64,000 bases of DNA from Rhizobacter terrae (lineage in GTDB: Bacteria; Pseudomonadota; Gammaproteobacteria; Burkholderiales; Burkholderiaceae_C): the NCBI RefSeq assembly GCF_003852895.1, contig NZ_QUSW01000002.1:310001-374000 (forward strand), written 5' to 3'. A program made the translations under genes and the position numbers. Of this stretch, positions 43,482-56,972 are shown one piece after another (positions within the stretch are counted from its first letter, which is position 1; each line of letters opens with the position of its first letter). The notes beneath the pieces were generated by a model. The model searched no databases, was not told the origin of the DNA, and worked only from the letters and a program-made list of their open reading frames with translations.

Positions 43482-44657
43482 ATGCAGGCCGCCGATTCGT
43501 CATCCAGCGCAACGCGTCCAGTCCGCCACGCATCCAAGCACCGTCTTGACGAGGACTGCATCCTCGTGCTGCAAGGTGGCGGAGCGCTGGGGGCCTATCA
43601 GGCGGGCGTGTTCGAGGCCTTGTCCAAGGTCTATCGCGAGCCGACATGGCTGGCCGGCATTTCGATCGGGTCCATCAATGCCGCCCTGATCGCCGGCAGC
43701 CCGCCGCACCAGCGCGTCGCTCGCCTGCGCGAGTTCTGGGAACTGGTGAGTTCGTCGTTTCCGCTGCCTTCCAGCGCGGCGGTGCGCGAGGCCCTGAACG
43801 ACGCGAGCGCGACCCAGACCTTGATGCTGGGCGTGCCGGGATTTTTCTCGCCGCGCTTCCCACCCGCGCCCATGCAGCCTCGCGGCACCCTGGAGGCCAT
43901 CAGCTACTACGACACGGCCCCGCTCAAACAGACGCTCGAACGCCTCGTGGACTTCGACCGGATCAACTCGGGCACGGTCCGCCTGTCGCTTGGAGCGGTC
44001 AATGTTCGCAGCGGAAATTTCGAGTACTTCGATTCCGCCAAGCAGCGCATCGATGTGCGTCACGTCATGGCCAGCGGCGCGCTGCCACCAGGATTCGCGC
44101 CGGTGGAGATCGACGGAGAGTTCTACTGGGACGGTGGCCTGGTGTCCAACACACCCTTGCAGTACGTGCTGGACGAACCGGGCAAACGACGCCGCGTCGT
44201 GTTTCAGGTGGACTTGTTTTCAGCCAGGGGGGAATTTCCCACCACGCTTGCAGAAGTGACCGAGCGCGAGAAGGACATCCGTTTTTCCAGTCGCACACGG
44301 CTGAACACTCGCAACGAACTGGACTGGCAAGTCCTCGCCCAAGCCGCCAAGCGACTCATTGCCAAACTTCCCCCAGACATGGCCGACGACCCCGATGCCC
44401 GAGCGCTGTCACACCTGCATTGCGACGTCGCGGTGGACGTGATCCACCTGATCTACCGCAGCAAGCACTACGAAAGCCAGTCGAAGGACTACGAGTTCTC
44501 TCGCCAGTCGATGCAGGACCACTGGGACGCTGGACGTGCTGACATGACCCACACCTTGCACGATCCGCGATGGACCCAACACAAACACGACAGCACCGGG
44601 GTCCATGTGTTTGATCTCACCTCCGACACTGCGCCACCCAGTGGAGCCGCCCGATGA
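43482..44657 (+). CDS. Patatin-like phospholipase family protein
   Basis: Serine acyl hydrolase of 391 aa with a Ser-Asp dyad. The oxyanion loop is [18 protein letters not shown], the nucleophile Ser61 is in [16 protein letters not shown], and the acid is in [12 protein letters not shown]. The roughly 130-residue C-terminal part ([41 protein letters not shown]) is the extension found in bacterial patatins linked to ketone-body/polyhydroxybutyrate genes. There is no signal peptide. The ATG at 43482 is preferred to a GTG at 43425. Its stop overlaps the acetoacetate decarboxylase start. The 218 bases between this gene and the divergent methyltransferase hold nothing I can name. Confidence 0.9.
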   Translation: MQAADSSSSATRPVRHASKHRLDEDCILVLQGGGALGAYQAGVFEALSKVYREPTWLAGISIGSINAALIAGSPPHQRVARLREFWELVSSSFPLPSSAAVREALNDASATQTLMLGVPGFFSPRFPPAPMQPRGTLEAISYYDTAPLKQTLERLVDFDRINSGTVRLSLGAVNVRSGNFEYFDSAKQRIDVRHVMASGALPPGFAPVEIDGEFYWDGGLVSNTPLQYVLDEPGKRRRVVFQVDLFSARGEFPTTLAEVTEREKDIRFSSRTRLNTRNELDWQVLAQAAKRLIAKLPPDMADDPDARALSHLHCDVAVDVIHLIYRSKHYESQSKDYEFSRQSMQDHWDAGRADMTHTLHDPRWTQHKHDSTGVHVFDLTSDTAPPSGAAR

Positions 44658-45391
44658 AGATCGACGACGTCAAGCGACGCGCATTCGCGATGCCCCTGAC
44701 CAACCCGGCTTTTCCACCCGGGCCGTATCGATTCGTGGATCGCGAGTTCCTGGTCATCACCTACAGAACGGACCCGGACGCGCTGCGCGAGGTCGTTCCC
44801 GAGCCGCTCCAGTTCACCGAGCCCATCGTCAAATACGAGTTCATCCGCATGCCGGACTCCACGGGATTCGGTGACTACACCGAGTCCGGCCAGGTGATCC
44901 CCGTGGAGTTTGAAGGTCGCGCCGGCGGCTACGTCCACTCGATGTACCTCAACGATGAAGCGCCCATCGCGGGCGGCCGAGAACTGTGGGGGTTTCCGAA
45001 GAAGCTGGCCGCACCGTCGATGACGGTGGAGAAGGACACCTTGCTTGGCACGCTCGACTACGGGTCCGTGAGAGTGGCGACCGCCACCATGGGATTCAAG
45101 CACCGGATGCTCGATCCGAATCCCGTGTTGGCGTCGATGCTCTTGCCCAACTACCTGCTCAAGATCATTCCCCATGTGGACGGCAGTGCGCGCATCTGCG
45201 AACTCGTGCGCTACTTCCTCGAAGATGTGACGATCAAGGGGGCATGGACTGGCCCTGCTGCGCTCGAGCTCGCCCATCACGCCTTGGCCCCTGTGGCCAT
45301 GCTTCCTGTCCTGGAGATCGTTTCCGGCGTTCACATCCTCACGGACATGACGCTTGGCATGGGAAGCGTGGTACACGACTACCTGGCATGA
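44654..45391 (+). CDS. adc: Acetoacetate decarboxylase
   Basis: Converts acetoacetate to acetone and CO2, or acts as a related beta-keto acid decarboxylase. The protein has 245 aa and is cytoplasmic. The active-site lysine pair is at about Lys116-Lys117 in [15 protein letters not shown], the first forming the Schiff base in characterised enzymes. The arginine- and glutamate-bearing segment [20 protein letters not shown] and the ending [17 protein letters not shown]-type region are family hallmarks. It overlaps the patatin stop (ATGA) and precedes 3-hydroxybutyrate dehydrogenase by 37 bases, forming a ketone-body operon. Confidence 0.92.
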   Translation: MKIDDVKRRAFAMPLTNPAFPPGPYRFVDREFLVITYRTDPDALREVVPEPLQFTEPIVKYEFIRMPDSTGFGDYTESGQVIPVEFEGRAGGYVHSMYLNDEAPIAGGRELWGFPKKLAAPSMTVEKDTLLGTLDYGSVRVATATMGFKHRMLDPNPVLASMLLPNYLLKIIPHVDGSARICELVRYFLEDVTIKGAWTGPAALELAHHALAPVAMLPVLEIVSGVHILTDMTLGMGSVVHDYLA

Positions 45392-45428
45392 CGCCCCATC
45401 GCGTCGCGCCGCAACCCTGGAACTCAGC

Positions 45429-46211
45429 ATGAAACTTCTGGACAAAGTCTGCATCGTCACTGGCGCTGCCAGCGGCATCGGAAAGGAAATCGCCCTCACC
45501 TTCGCCCGAGAAGGCGGCAAGGTCGTCATTGCTGACCTGAGCCAGGACGCGGCGAAGGCGGTCGCCGAGGGGATCAATCAAAGCGGCGGCAAGGCCATGG
45601 CCGTCGCGATGGACGTGACCAGCGAGGACCAGGTCAACGCTGCGGTGGCGCAGGTGGTGGCGGCGTTCGGCGGCGTGGATGTGCTGGTGAGCAACGCAGG
45701 CATCCAGATCGTGCATCCCGTGGAGGAGTTCCCGTTCGCGGACTGGAAGAAGATGCTCGCCATTCACCTTGACGGCGCTTTTCTGACCACCAAGGCTTGC
45801 ATGCCGCACATGAAGTCTTCCGGCAAGGGCGGCAGCATCATCTACATGGGTTCGGTGCATTCCAAGGAAGCGTCGGTGCTGAAGTCAGCCTACGTGACCG
45901 CCAAGCACGGGCTGATCGGTCTGTGCAAGACGGTTGCCAAGGAAGGCGGGCAACACGGCATCCGTGCCAACGTGATCTGCCCGGGTTTCGTCCGCACGCC
46001 GCTGGTGGAAAAGCAGATTCCCGAGCAGGCCCAGGCACTGGGCATCAGCGAGGACGATGTCGTCAAGAAGGTGATGCTGAAAGAGACCGTGGACGGCGAA
46101 TTCACCACCGTGCAGGATGTGGCCGAGGTCGCACTCCTTTTTGCCGGATTCGGCTCGAATGCGCTGACCGGGCAATCGCTGGTCGTGAGCCATGGGTGGT
46201 TCATGCAGTGA
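45429..46211 (+). CDS. 3-hydroxybutyrate dehydrogenase (short-chain dehydrogenase)
   Basis: NAD-dependent oxidation of D-3-hydroxybutyrate to acetoacetate, 260 aa, cytoplasmic. The Rossmann motif is [13 protein letters not shown] and the NAG motif is VSNAGIQIV. The catalytic Ser-Tyr-Lys triad is in [23 protein letters not shown]. The segment [19 protein letters not shown] with [14 protein letters not shown] is characteristic of 3-hydroxybutyrate dehydrogenases, including the substrate-binding lysine and glutamine region. It closes the patatin/decarboxylase operon and would supply acetoacetate to the decarboxylase during polyhydroxybutyrate turnover. Confidence 0.92.
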   Translation: MKLLDKVCIVTGAASGIGKEIALTFAREGGKVVIADLSQDAAKAVAEGINQSGGKAMAVAMDVTSEDQVNAAVAQVVAAFGGVDVLVSNAGIQIVHPVEEFPFADWKKMLAIHLDGAFLTTKACMPHMKSSGKGGSIIYMGSVHSKEASVLKSAYVTAKHGLIGLCKTVAKEGGQHGIRANVICPGFVRTPLVEKQIPEQAQALGISEDDVVKKVMLKETVDGEFTTVQDVAEVALLFAGFGSNALTGQSLVVSHGWFMQ

Positions 46212-46258
46212 GCAGTGCACTCCAGCCGCTGACTCCTCGACTCCCATTTGCTGGTTGA

Positions 46259-47251
46259 ATGAATCCCTCCATGCGCACGATCCGCTTCATCCTCCTCGCG
46301 TTCGGCCTCCTCGTCGTCACGCTCGCCCTGCTCATTGCCTTCGGCGGGCCGTCCACGCCGGCGCCCATGGCCAGCATCAACGACCCATTCAAGTCGGTGG
46401 ACTTCTCCGACCTGCCTCCCGTCTCCACCTTCAAGGCCGATGACGGCGCCTCGCTCGCCTATCGCAAGTACCTGCCTGCCGCCACAGCCAAGCCCGCGGG
46501 CAGCGTGACGCTGATCCATGGCTCATCGGCCAACAGCAACAGCATGCACCCGATGGCCCGCGCGCTTGCTGCGGCCGGCTACACGGTGTTCGCGCTGGAC
46601 ATGCGCGGCCATGGCCAATCCGGCACCAAGGGACACATCGACCACATCGGGCAGCTCGACAGCGACCTCGCCGCGTTCGCCAGGGCGGTCCAGCCACCAC
46701 AGCCTTCCACGCTGGTCGGTTTTTCCGCGGGCGGAGGCTTCGTGCTTCGCATCGCAGGCGGTCCGCAGCAGTCGCTCTTCGGCAGCTACCTGCTGCTGTC
46801 GCCCTTCCTCAGCCAGAAGGCGCCCAACCTGCGGCCCGGCGGTGGCGGCTGGGCCTCCGTGGGCATTGCGCGCGCCTTTGCGTTGGTCGTGCTGAACAAG
46901 ATCGGCATCCACGCGCTGAACGACCTCACGATCACGCGCTTCGCCCTGAACGAAAAAGCACGCGCGATGCTGACGCCCGAGTACGACTACAACCTGGTGA
47001 TGAACTTCCGCCCCGAGTTCGACTACGAAGCGAACATCCGCCACGTCCAGCGCCCCTGCGCCATCATCGCCGGCAGCGCGGACGAGGCGTTCTTCACCGA
47101 CAAGCTGGAAGGCATCGTTCGCGGTGCAGGCCAGCAGTGGCCGGTGGTGCTGCTGCCCGGCCTCGGCCACATTCCCCTCACGCTGGATCCCTCAGCGCTC
47201 CAGGCCATCGTCCAGCAGGTGCAGGCCCTGCAGCAGCAGCCGGCGCACTGA
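46259..47251 (+). CDS. Membrane-anchored alpha/beta hydrolase (monoacylglycerol-lipase-like)
   Basis: A 330-aa serine hydrolase with an N-terminal signal anchor (residues about 5-29, IRFILLAFGLLVVTLALLIAF), so the enzyme faces the periplasm. The hydrolase fold shows the oxyanion HGSSANSNSMHPMARAL, the LDMRGHGQSG turn, the nucleophile elbow LVGFSAGGGFVL, an acid in IIAGSADEAFF and the histidine in LPGLGHIPLT. It resembles lysophospholipase/monoglyceride lipases of the Hydrolase_4 type. It starts 47 bases after the 3-hydroxybutyrate dehydrogenase stop and might be part of the same transcript. Substrate unknown. Confidence 0.87.
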   Translation: MNPSMRTIRFILLAFGLLVVTLALLIAFGGPSTPAPMASINDPFKSVDFSDLPPVSTFKADDGASLAYRKYLPAATAKPAGSVTLIHGSSANSNSMHPMARALAAAGYTVFALDMRGHGQSGTKGHIDHIGQLDSDLAAFARAVQPPQPSTLVGFSAGGGFVLRIAGGPQQSLFGSYLLLSPFLSQKAPNLRPGGGGWASVGIARAFALVVLNKIGIHALNDLTITRFALNEKARAMLTPEYDYNLVMNFRPEFDYEANIRHVQRPCAIIAGSADEAFFTDKLEGIVRGAGQQWPVVLLPGLGHIPLTLDPSALQAIVQQVQALQQQPAH

Positions 47252-47326
47252 GCCATTCATCGGCGCATACCTCTCATGCGCCGGCAGACGTTCCGCTCAC
47301 CGGGGGGCGCCAGGACACTGGCGCCC

Positions 47327-48079
47327 ATGAACACCGCACCTGCACTGACCCCCGACGCGGCCTCGACTCTTCCGGGCCGCAACAACGCGTCCACCTCCCG
47401 GGCACGCGACCCGCTGCGTGGCACCTTGCTGCTGGCCACCGCCCTGCTCTCGCTGGTGCCGGTGGTGGTGCTGGGGTCCAGCATCGGCTGGCCCGCCTCG
47501 CTGGCCGCACCTGCTGCGCAGCAACTGGCCGCCGTGCAAGCCCATGCCGGCGCGGTGCAGGCGGGCTACGGCGCCTACCTGCTGTACTCGCTGCTCATCA
47601 TGCCGGCCATGCTCGCGCTGGCCTCGCGCATGCTGGGCGACCTCGCCAGGCCGCTGGCCGCGATGGTGGTGGCCTTCGCCGCCTTGTCCACGCTGGCCCG
47701 CGCCATCGGCATCGCGCGCTGGGTCACGGTCATGCCCGCGCTGGCCGCTGCGCACGCCTCGGCCGATCCGTCCTCGCGTGCGGTCATCGGCACCGTGTTC
47801 GATGCACTCACGCGCTACGGCGCAGGCATCGGCGAGCTTCTCGGCGTGAGCCTGTTCATGGCGCTCTCGCTGGGCACGCTGTGCATCGGCGCGCTGGTGC
47901 AACGCGGCGCACCGGTGCTGCTGGCACTGTCGGGCATCGCTGTCGCACTGCTGCTGGTGGGCATGGCGGCACCGGCCTTCGGTGTGCCCTTCGGCGTGAA
48001 CGTGGCGGTGGGCGCGAGTGCGACCAATCTTTGGCTGCTGGTGGCCGGGGTGTGGGCCTGGCGAGGCGGCCGCGGCTGA
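47327..48079 (+). CDS. Multi-pass membrane protein (DUF4386-like)
   Basis: A 250-aa protein with about six or seven hydrophobic helices (GTLLLATALLSLVPVVVLG, YGAYLLYSLLIMPAMLALAS, PLAAMVVAFAALSTLARAIG, LFMALSLGTLCIGALV, LLALSGIAVALLLVGMAAP, TNLWLLVAGVWAW). The RAIGIARWVTVMPALAAAH segment between helices and the overall layout resemble DUF4386 membrane proteins. The N-terminus is a polar 30-residue tail. The stop (48077-48079) directly abuts the stop of the convergent AAA+ gene. No function can be assigned. Confidence 0.75.
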   Translation: MNTAPALTPDAASTLPGRNNASTSRARDPLRGTLLLATALLSLVPVVVLGSSIGWPASLAAPAAQQLAAVQAHAGAVQAGYGAYLLYSLLIMPAMLALASRMLGDLARPLAAMVVAFAALSTLARAIGIARWVTVMPALAAAHASADPSSRAVIGTVFDALTRYGAGIGELLGVSLFMALSLGTLCIGALVQRGAPVLLALSGIAVALLLVGMAAPAFGVPFGVNVAVGASATNLWLLVAGVWAWRGGRG

Positions 48080-48086
48080 TCAGCCG
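48073..48086. repeat. 14-bp perfect palindrome spanning two abutting stop codons
   Basis: CGGCTGATCAGCCG is a perfect palindrome that contains the TGA of the rightward membrane-protein gene and the TGA of the leftward AAA+ gene with no base between them. It could fold into a small hairpin at the end of both transcripts, but it lacks a loop and a T-run, so it is at best a weak terminator. Confidence 0.6.
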
Positions 48087-50353
48087 GGCGACGCACGCCG
48101 GACCTGCACCACCTCGCCCGCCATTGCCACCTCCAGGCACGCACCGTCCTCCACCGGCTCGAACAGCGCCTTGGCGATGGCCCCCACCACATGCTGCTCC
48201 ACCGCGCGTTGCAGCGGACGCGCCCCGTACTTCGGGCTGAAACCCACGCTGGTGACGAAGTCGATCACCTCCGGCGCGAAGCGCAGCCGGATGCCTCGGC
48301 GCAGCAGCCCTTCGCGCTTCTCGATGGCCGCCAGCTCCTGCCGCGCGATCGATTCAATCGCATCGCGGGACAAGGCACTGAACTGCACCACGCGGTCGAT
48401 GCGGTTGAAGAACTCGGGCCGGAAGAACTGGCGGATCTCGTGCGTCACATCGTCCGCGCCCACGCCTTGCGCAAAGCCGAGCGATCCGCCGTGCCGCACG
48501 CCCAGGTTGGTGGTCATCACGACCAGGCTGCTTCGGAAGTCGGTGATGCGTCCGCGGCTGTCGCGCAGCCGGCCTTCATCGAGCACCGCCAGCAGCAGGT
48601 CGAACACCGATGCATCGGCCTTCTCGATCTCATCCAGCAGCACCACCGAGAAGGGCCGCTGCCTCACGTGCTCGATGAGCTTGCCCGGCTTCGCGCCGGT
48701 GCCGATCAGCCGTCCGATCTGGAAGGCATGCTGGAACTCGCTCATGTCCACGCGAAACAGCGGGTCCGTCCCGCTGCCGGCGCCGTAGAAGTAGCGTGAC
48801 AGCGCCTTGGCCGCAGCCGTCTTGCCCACGCCGGTCGGGCCGGCGAAGAGCAGCGTGGCCATCGGCTTGGCCGGGTCGTTCAGGCCGGCCTTGAACAGGT
48901 AGACCACCTCCTTGAGCTGGCGGATGGCCGCGTCCTGTCCGAAGAGTTGCTGAGCGAAGAACGCCTGCACCTGCGCATCGTCCAGCGGCTGGTCATCGCG
49001 CAGGAAGCGCTCGGGCAGGCCCGTGGTGCGTGCGAACTGGGTGATGGCATCCTGTTCGGTGACGGTCTGCTTCTCCTGAGCCATGGCCGACCGCACGCAC
49101 TCGCCGAGAAAGCGCACCGCCTTGCCGGGAAAGCGTTCATAGCGCATGAACCGGTTCAGCAACCGGTAGCTCGTGTCCAGCGCCGCACGTTCGATCTCCA
49201 CCGACAGCGAGCCCCGTGCGTAGGCCCCGAACAGGTCCAGCACACGCCGCGCACGCTGGCTGTCCATCTCCCCCATGCGGACCGGCTCGAAGCAGTCCAC
49301 GAAGCCGGGCAGTTTCTGCCGGGCGATCTCCAGTTCGCTGGGCGTGGCCTCGCCGATCAGGCGCAGCCGCCCGGCCTTCAGCGCGGGCAGGAGGTAGGCG
49401 GCCATTGAATCCTCGGCACTGTCGCCGCCGATCTGCAACAGGTTGACGAAGTCGGTGACCCACAGCACGCCACGCGACAACTCCAGCCAGATGACGGCCT
49501 GGTCGCACAAGGCCTGCCATTCGCCCAGGTACTTCGCCCGGCCGATCACGCGGTCGGCGGTGCTGCGCCAGAAGGTGGGCGGCATGTCGGAAGCGGCGGA
49601 CAACCGATGGGCTTTGCGGATGGCCTCGAGGATCGCCACGCTCTTGCCAACGCCGGGCTCGCCCACCAGCAGCAGGTTGCCGCCGCGCATCAGGCGTTCG
49701 GCGAGGTCATCGACCAGGACGCCCTGCTCCCATGCCACCTCCGGGAACACATGCTGGCCGCGGCGCGTTCCCGTGTCGGGCATGCGGTCGGTCACCACCG
49801 CAAGCTGCGACTGTGCCTCGCGCACATGGCGCGGCAGTTGCTGCTTGTCGACGACGCGGTCGTCGCGGCGCGACTCCACCGTCTCCAGCCACGCAGCGCC
49901 ACGCGCGACGTAGCGCTGGGCATCTTCCGGCGACAGACCATCCAGCCGGTCACGGGTGTAGTGCTGGATCAGCACCGGAAGCTGCGCCTCGTCGTAGTAG
50001 AAGAAGCTTTCGTCGAGGTACGGCAGGTAGCATTTCCAATACCCCTCGGCCTCCTTGACGCCGTAGACCGCTGCAACTGAGAAGGTCGTGGGCGAGGGCA
50101 TCGGAAAGCTGCCCTTGGTGGTCTGGTGTGCCAGGCTGACCTGCACGCTCGCATGGCGGATGCGCGCGTCCTCGATGTCCGGGTCGGGCACGTAGGAGCC
50201 CCGCTCGCGGTCGCGCTGCATGGTGTCGGCCAGCGTGGTCTTCAGGCGCTTGGCGCTGCGCTCGACAGCCTGGTAGTCGGTACCCAGCAGCATGCCGAAG
50301 ACGGAATCGTCGTCGAGCTGCCAGCAGACCATGGGGTAGGAAAGCGACGGCAT
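48080..50353 (-). CDS. ClpA/B-like double AAA+ ATPase, short paralogue without C-terminal extension
   Basis: Third gene of a three-gene operon, 757 aa. Residues 1-205 are a unique N-terminal region with no Clp_N repeats. AAA-1 (about 210-440) has Walker A GEPGVGKS (231-238) and a ClpB-like pore loop RAKYLGEWQ with Tyr275. Its Walker B reads GVLWVTDFV, where the usual Asp-Glu is Asp-Phe. AAA-2 (about 460-750) has Walker A GPTGVGKT (505-512), Walker B VVLLDEIEKA and arginine finger FFRPEFFNRID. Its second-ring pore loop (canonical GYVGY) is missing: LIG is followed by TGAKPGK and then LIEHVR. SLGF (624-627) lies where ClpA/ClpC carry the ClpP-docking loop. There is no ClpB coiled-coil M domain. 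It starts nine bases after the second paralogue's stop. Confidence 0.87.
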   Translation of the reverse strand: MPSLSYPMVCWQLDDDSVFGMLLGTDYQAVERSAKRLKTTLADTMQRDRERGSYVPDPDIEDARIRHASVQVSLAHQTTKGSFPMPSPTTFSVAAVYGVKEAEGYWKCYLPYLDESFFYYDEAQLPVLIQHYTRDRLDGLSPEDAQRYVARGAAWLETVESRRDDRVVDKQQLPRHVREAQSQLAVVTDRMPDTGTRRGQHVFPEVAWEQGVLVDDLAERLMRGGNLLLVGEPGVGKSVAILEAIRKAHRLSAASDMPPTFWRSTADRVIGRAKYLGEWQALCDQAVIWLELSRGVLWVTDFVNLLQIGGDSAEDSMAAYLLPALKAGRLRLIGEATPSELEIARQKLPGFVDCFEPVRMGEMDSQRARRVLDLFGAYARGSLSVEIERAALDTSYRLLNRFMRYERFPGKAVRFLGECVRSAMAQEKQTVTEQDAITQFARTTGLPERFLRDDQPLDDAQVQAFFAQQLFGQDAAIRQLKEVVYLFKAGLNDPAKPMATLLFAGPTGVGKTAAAKALSRYFYGAGSGTDPLFRVDMSEFQHAFQIGRLIGTGAKPGKLIEHVRQRPFSVVLLDEIEKADASVFDLLLAVLDEGRLRDSRGRITDFRSSLVVMTTNLGVRHGGSLGFAQGVGADDVTHEIRQFFRPEFFNRIDRVVQFSALSRDAIESIARQELAAIEKREGLLRRGIRLRFAPEVIDFVTSVGFSPKYGARPLQRAVEQHVVGAIAKALFEPVEDGACLEVAMAGEVVQVRRASPG

Positions 50354-50362
50354 GTGGGTATC

Positions 50363-53610
<3,248 letters not shown>

Positions 53611-53614
<4 letters not shown>

Positions 53615-56600
53615 ACGTCCTCCCCGAGCAGCATGCGGCTCATCAGTGCCTCGAACTGCCGGTCGAGCCGCTGCTTCCAGGCGACCGTGTCCGGGAAAGG
53701 ACAGTGCCAGTCGGCATGCGGGTCGGTGAGCTGGCTGTGCTTGACCTGGCGGTGCACGGCCATGCTGTCGAAGAAGTGCTGCCGATGCACGTTGTCAGGC
53801 GTGCGGAAGCTGCCGAGCTCGACGCCGCGCACCGCCACCCACGCATCCAGCTTGCGCTCTTCATCGAAAAGGCGCCACATGCCGCTCTCAAGCCGGAAGT
53901 AGTCATACACCGCAGCTCCGCGCATCTCGATCTCGAAACCGACGATGGGACTTTGCCGTCCGTCAACCTGGGGCCAGGGGAACTTGAGGTAGGCACTGGG
54001 CGGCGGCTCGCCTTCCTCCACGGCCTTCTTCGGCGGATCGTCGCCCATGCGGACCACCTGGGTCCTGACGGTGAATCCGGCTCGCCGAGCCACTTCACAC
54101 CATTCGTCGCGCAGCATGCCGATCAGGCGCGGCGATGCATACACGCCGACGGTGCACACGCCACTGTCAGGCCGCATCACATGGAAGGCCCGCTGCATGA
54201 AGGCCAGGAAGCGAGAGCGCCACGCGGCCACGTCGGGAACATCGGCGCTCTCGCCCGCCAGCACCAGCAGCGCCTGCCCTTCCAGTTCGATGACCTCGCC
54301 GAAGAGCGTCTTCGACTCGGCCTGCACCGTGGCGAGATCACGCATGCGCTGGGCCTGTTCGGTCACGTCCCAGTGCGGCATGGCCGGGTTCCTGCGGCGC
54401 TTCTTCTCGTGGCGCAGGCGCTCCTTGTCCAGCCTGAAGAGCTGGTTCACCAGGTTCACGAACAAGGGCCCCTCGGTGACCTTCTGCCAATGGCGCCTCG
54501 CATCGGCCAGGACATCGGCCGCCAGCAGCGGTGCAGTGTCGACGGCCTGCTGCCGCGGCGTCGCCTTGATGGTGATGGCCGCCCCGCCCTCTGCGTCCAC
54601 CCGCACCGCCAGAGGCGCCACGTGCGCATGCGGCGCGAGCGCATGGGCCAGCGGCAGCACGAGCTGGCGGCGCATCACCCGCTGCACGTCGCGCGCGCCG
54701 TAGCGCGGGTCGCCCGGAAGCCGGGCCAGGCATGGCGCCACCTCCGGCGTCACATCGAGCTGCGCGTTGCGCTCCAGCAGGCCATCGCGCTGGCGCATGA
54801 GGGCCATCTCGCGCTCGAAGATCGGCGCGCGCTCCACCGCAGTGAGCGCAGCGAAGGGCACGATGTGGTCGATGCGGTTGTACAGCTCCGGGCGGAAGGC
54901 CTCCTGCACCGCGTGCTCGAAGTGGCGCCGCGGGTCGTCGCGTCCGGCCACCATGCCGATGGGCGCGCGCTGCATTGCCTGCGCGCCGAGGTTCGACGTC
55001 ATCACGACAAAGGTGCCGCAGAAGTTCGCGGTCAAGCCACCACCACTCGTGAGCCGCCCTTCGCCCAGCACCTGCAGCAGCAGGTCGAAGAAGCTGGGAT
55101 GCGCCTTCTCCAGTTCGTCGAAGAGCACCACCGAGAAGGGCTGGCGCCGCACGGCGCCGATGAGCACGCCCTCCTCCTGGCCCAGGTCGCCCAGCAGGCG
55201 CAGCACGGCGGCCGGGTCGGCGTATTCGCTCATGTCGAAGCGCACCATGCGCCGCGGGTCACCGAACATGAATTCCGCCAGCGCCTTGGCCGTCTCGGTC
55301 TTGCCCACGCCGGTGGGGCCGATGAGCAGCATCGAAGCGATGGGCTTGCCCGTGCGCGCCATGCCCGTCTTCGTGGCGGCCAACAGGCCCACCACCACGT
55401 CCAGAGCGTCGGCCTGGCCGAACAGGCGTCGGCGGAAGAAGGCGTCCACGTCTGGCAGGTGCAGCGGCAAGCGCGGGTCCAGCATGCGGCGCGGCATGCC
55501 GGTCTCGGCGCAGAAGGCATCGATGGCCTCATCGCGCCCCAGGGCGTTCACGCGGCCTCGCACATGCAGCACCAGTTCCTCGAAGAAGCGGATGCTCTTG
55601 CCAGGGAAGCCGGAGTACGGCGAGAAGCGCCGCTGCAGCGCGACGACCTCGGCCACCGCGGAAGACGGCACCTCGACGCCCTGCTCCGATGCGAGCGCAG
55701 CCACCGCATCGACGATCACGCGTTCTTGCTGCGCCTCGGCCAGCTCGGGCATGCGCACCAGCTGGAACAAGGCGCCGAAGCCGGGGCTGCGCAGCTCGAT
55801 GCGCGACAACTCTTCCGGCGTGGCCTCGGCCAGCAGCATGAGCCGGCCACGTGCCAGCGGTTCGCGCAAGGCCTCGCCCAGGCTCACTGCATTGCCCTGG
55901 TACTGCCCGACCTCGAACAGCTCGGCCAGGTGGCCCACGTACAGCATCATGTCGCGCTTGACCAGCTCGCCCCACAGCACCGCCAGCGCATGCTGCCAGC
56001 CGCCGTCGCGGGTCAGGCCCTGGATCAACCGCGCCGCCGTCGTCTCCCAGGGCAGCGGCCTGCCGCGGCGGCGCAGCTCGCGAACGTACTGGTGAATGAG
56101 CGCCGTCTTGCCGGTGCCTTCCGCGCCCACGACGAGCACGCTGCGCGCAAAGCGGCCTTCCACCGCGCGGGCCAGGGCAGTGACCGTCTCGCCCAGCCCG
56201 ATGGCCGGACGGCGGCCAGGATTCATCTCCTCGCCGATCTGCCGCAGCAAGGGCTCGGCGCGCTGCTCCTGCAACTGGCGCAGGGCTTCGGCGCCGTGGA
56301 ACTCCAGTTCCAGCGGCACCTCATGAAGCTCGACCTGCTCGAACCACTGGGCCGCCACCTGCTTGCGGACATCGGCCTGCCGGCCTGATCGGCGATGCTC
56401 CAGCACGATCGCCTCGGCCACCGCCTCCTTCAGGCGCTCGGGCTCGGCCAGCGCCACGACACCGACAGCCGGCACCACGCCGATGCAGCGCGGCGCGCTC
56501 TCCGCCGGCGAGAGGAAAGCCACATGCCGCACGCGCCGCGCTGGCTGCGCCAGCGGATCGGGCCCCGCCGGAAGATCGACCTCGATCTCATGCCGCTCCA

Positions 56601-56811
56601 GCGGCCACGGCGCCGTCAGCCGCACGGCATCGAGGTAGCGCCCCTCGTTGATGAGGTGCTCCTGCACGGCCTTCGACATCTTGCGCGCCATGCCGCGCGC
56701 ATTCGTGCCGATCCATGCCATCTCCGGGCAGGCGATGGGCGTGACGACCGTCTCGCCCGAGCCGGTCGTGAGTTCGAAGAACGCCAGCGAGGCGTCGTGG
56801 GTGGATGCCAT
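53611..56811 (-). CDS. ClpA/B-like double AAA+ ATPase with C-terminal release-factor (PCRF)-like domain
   Basis: First gene of the operon, 1066 aa. Residues 1-195 are a unique N-terminal region. AAA-1 has Walker A GAEGTGKT (229-236), but its Walker B is MLYVGHLA, lacking both acidic residues, and its pore loop reads LTRDGGWQ. AAA-2 has GPTGVGKT (498-505), VVLFDELEKAHP and FRPELYNRID, without the GYVGY loop (LLGDLGQEEGVLIGAVR). Residues about 811-982 resemble release factor 2. PHWDVTEQAQRMRDL matches its N-terminal W-x-x-PERAQ helix, LRDEWCEVARRAGF matches the MYLRWAESRGF helix, and YDYFRLESGMWRLFD matches the YGWLRTETGVHRLVR strand. The GGQ domain is absent. The gene probably has its own promoter in 56812-56924, after the upstream terminator. 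Confidence 0.86.
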
Positions 56812-56924
56812 GGGCCGGGGCTACGCGAGGACGCGCGCTCCCTGGCTTGAATCGATGAGTGGGCTGGTCATGTCCCCTGCTGCTCCCGTTTTTCGCGATT
56901 GTGGCGCGAGTTTCAGGGCCGCAA

Positions 56925-56950
56925 GAAAAAGGCCGCCCACCAGGGCGGCC
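56925..56950 (-). terminator. Intrinsic terminator of the secreted hydrolase gene
   Basis: On the - strand a perfect eight-bp GC stem, GGCCGCCC with its complement (arms 56943-56950 and 56931-56938), has a four-base loop and is followed by TTTTTC (56925-56930 complement). It lies 23 bases after the stop of the gene at 56973-58301. It should separate that gene from the AAA+ operon, implying a distinct promoter for the operon within about 110 bases. Confidence 0.85.
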
Positions 56951-56972
56951 CTTGCCGGATCAAACCTGCGCC

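Noticed and set aside
53704-56388. 894-codon open frame on the + strand opposite the first AAA+ gene
   Set aside because: It is a shadow of the real gene; there are no recognisable motifs and the composition is skewed to His, Gln and Arg.
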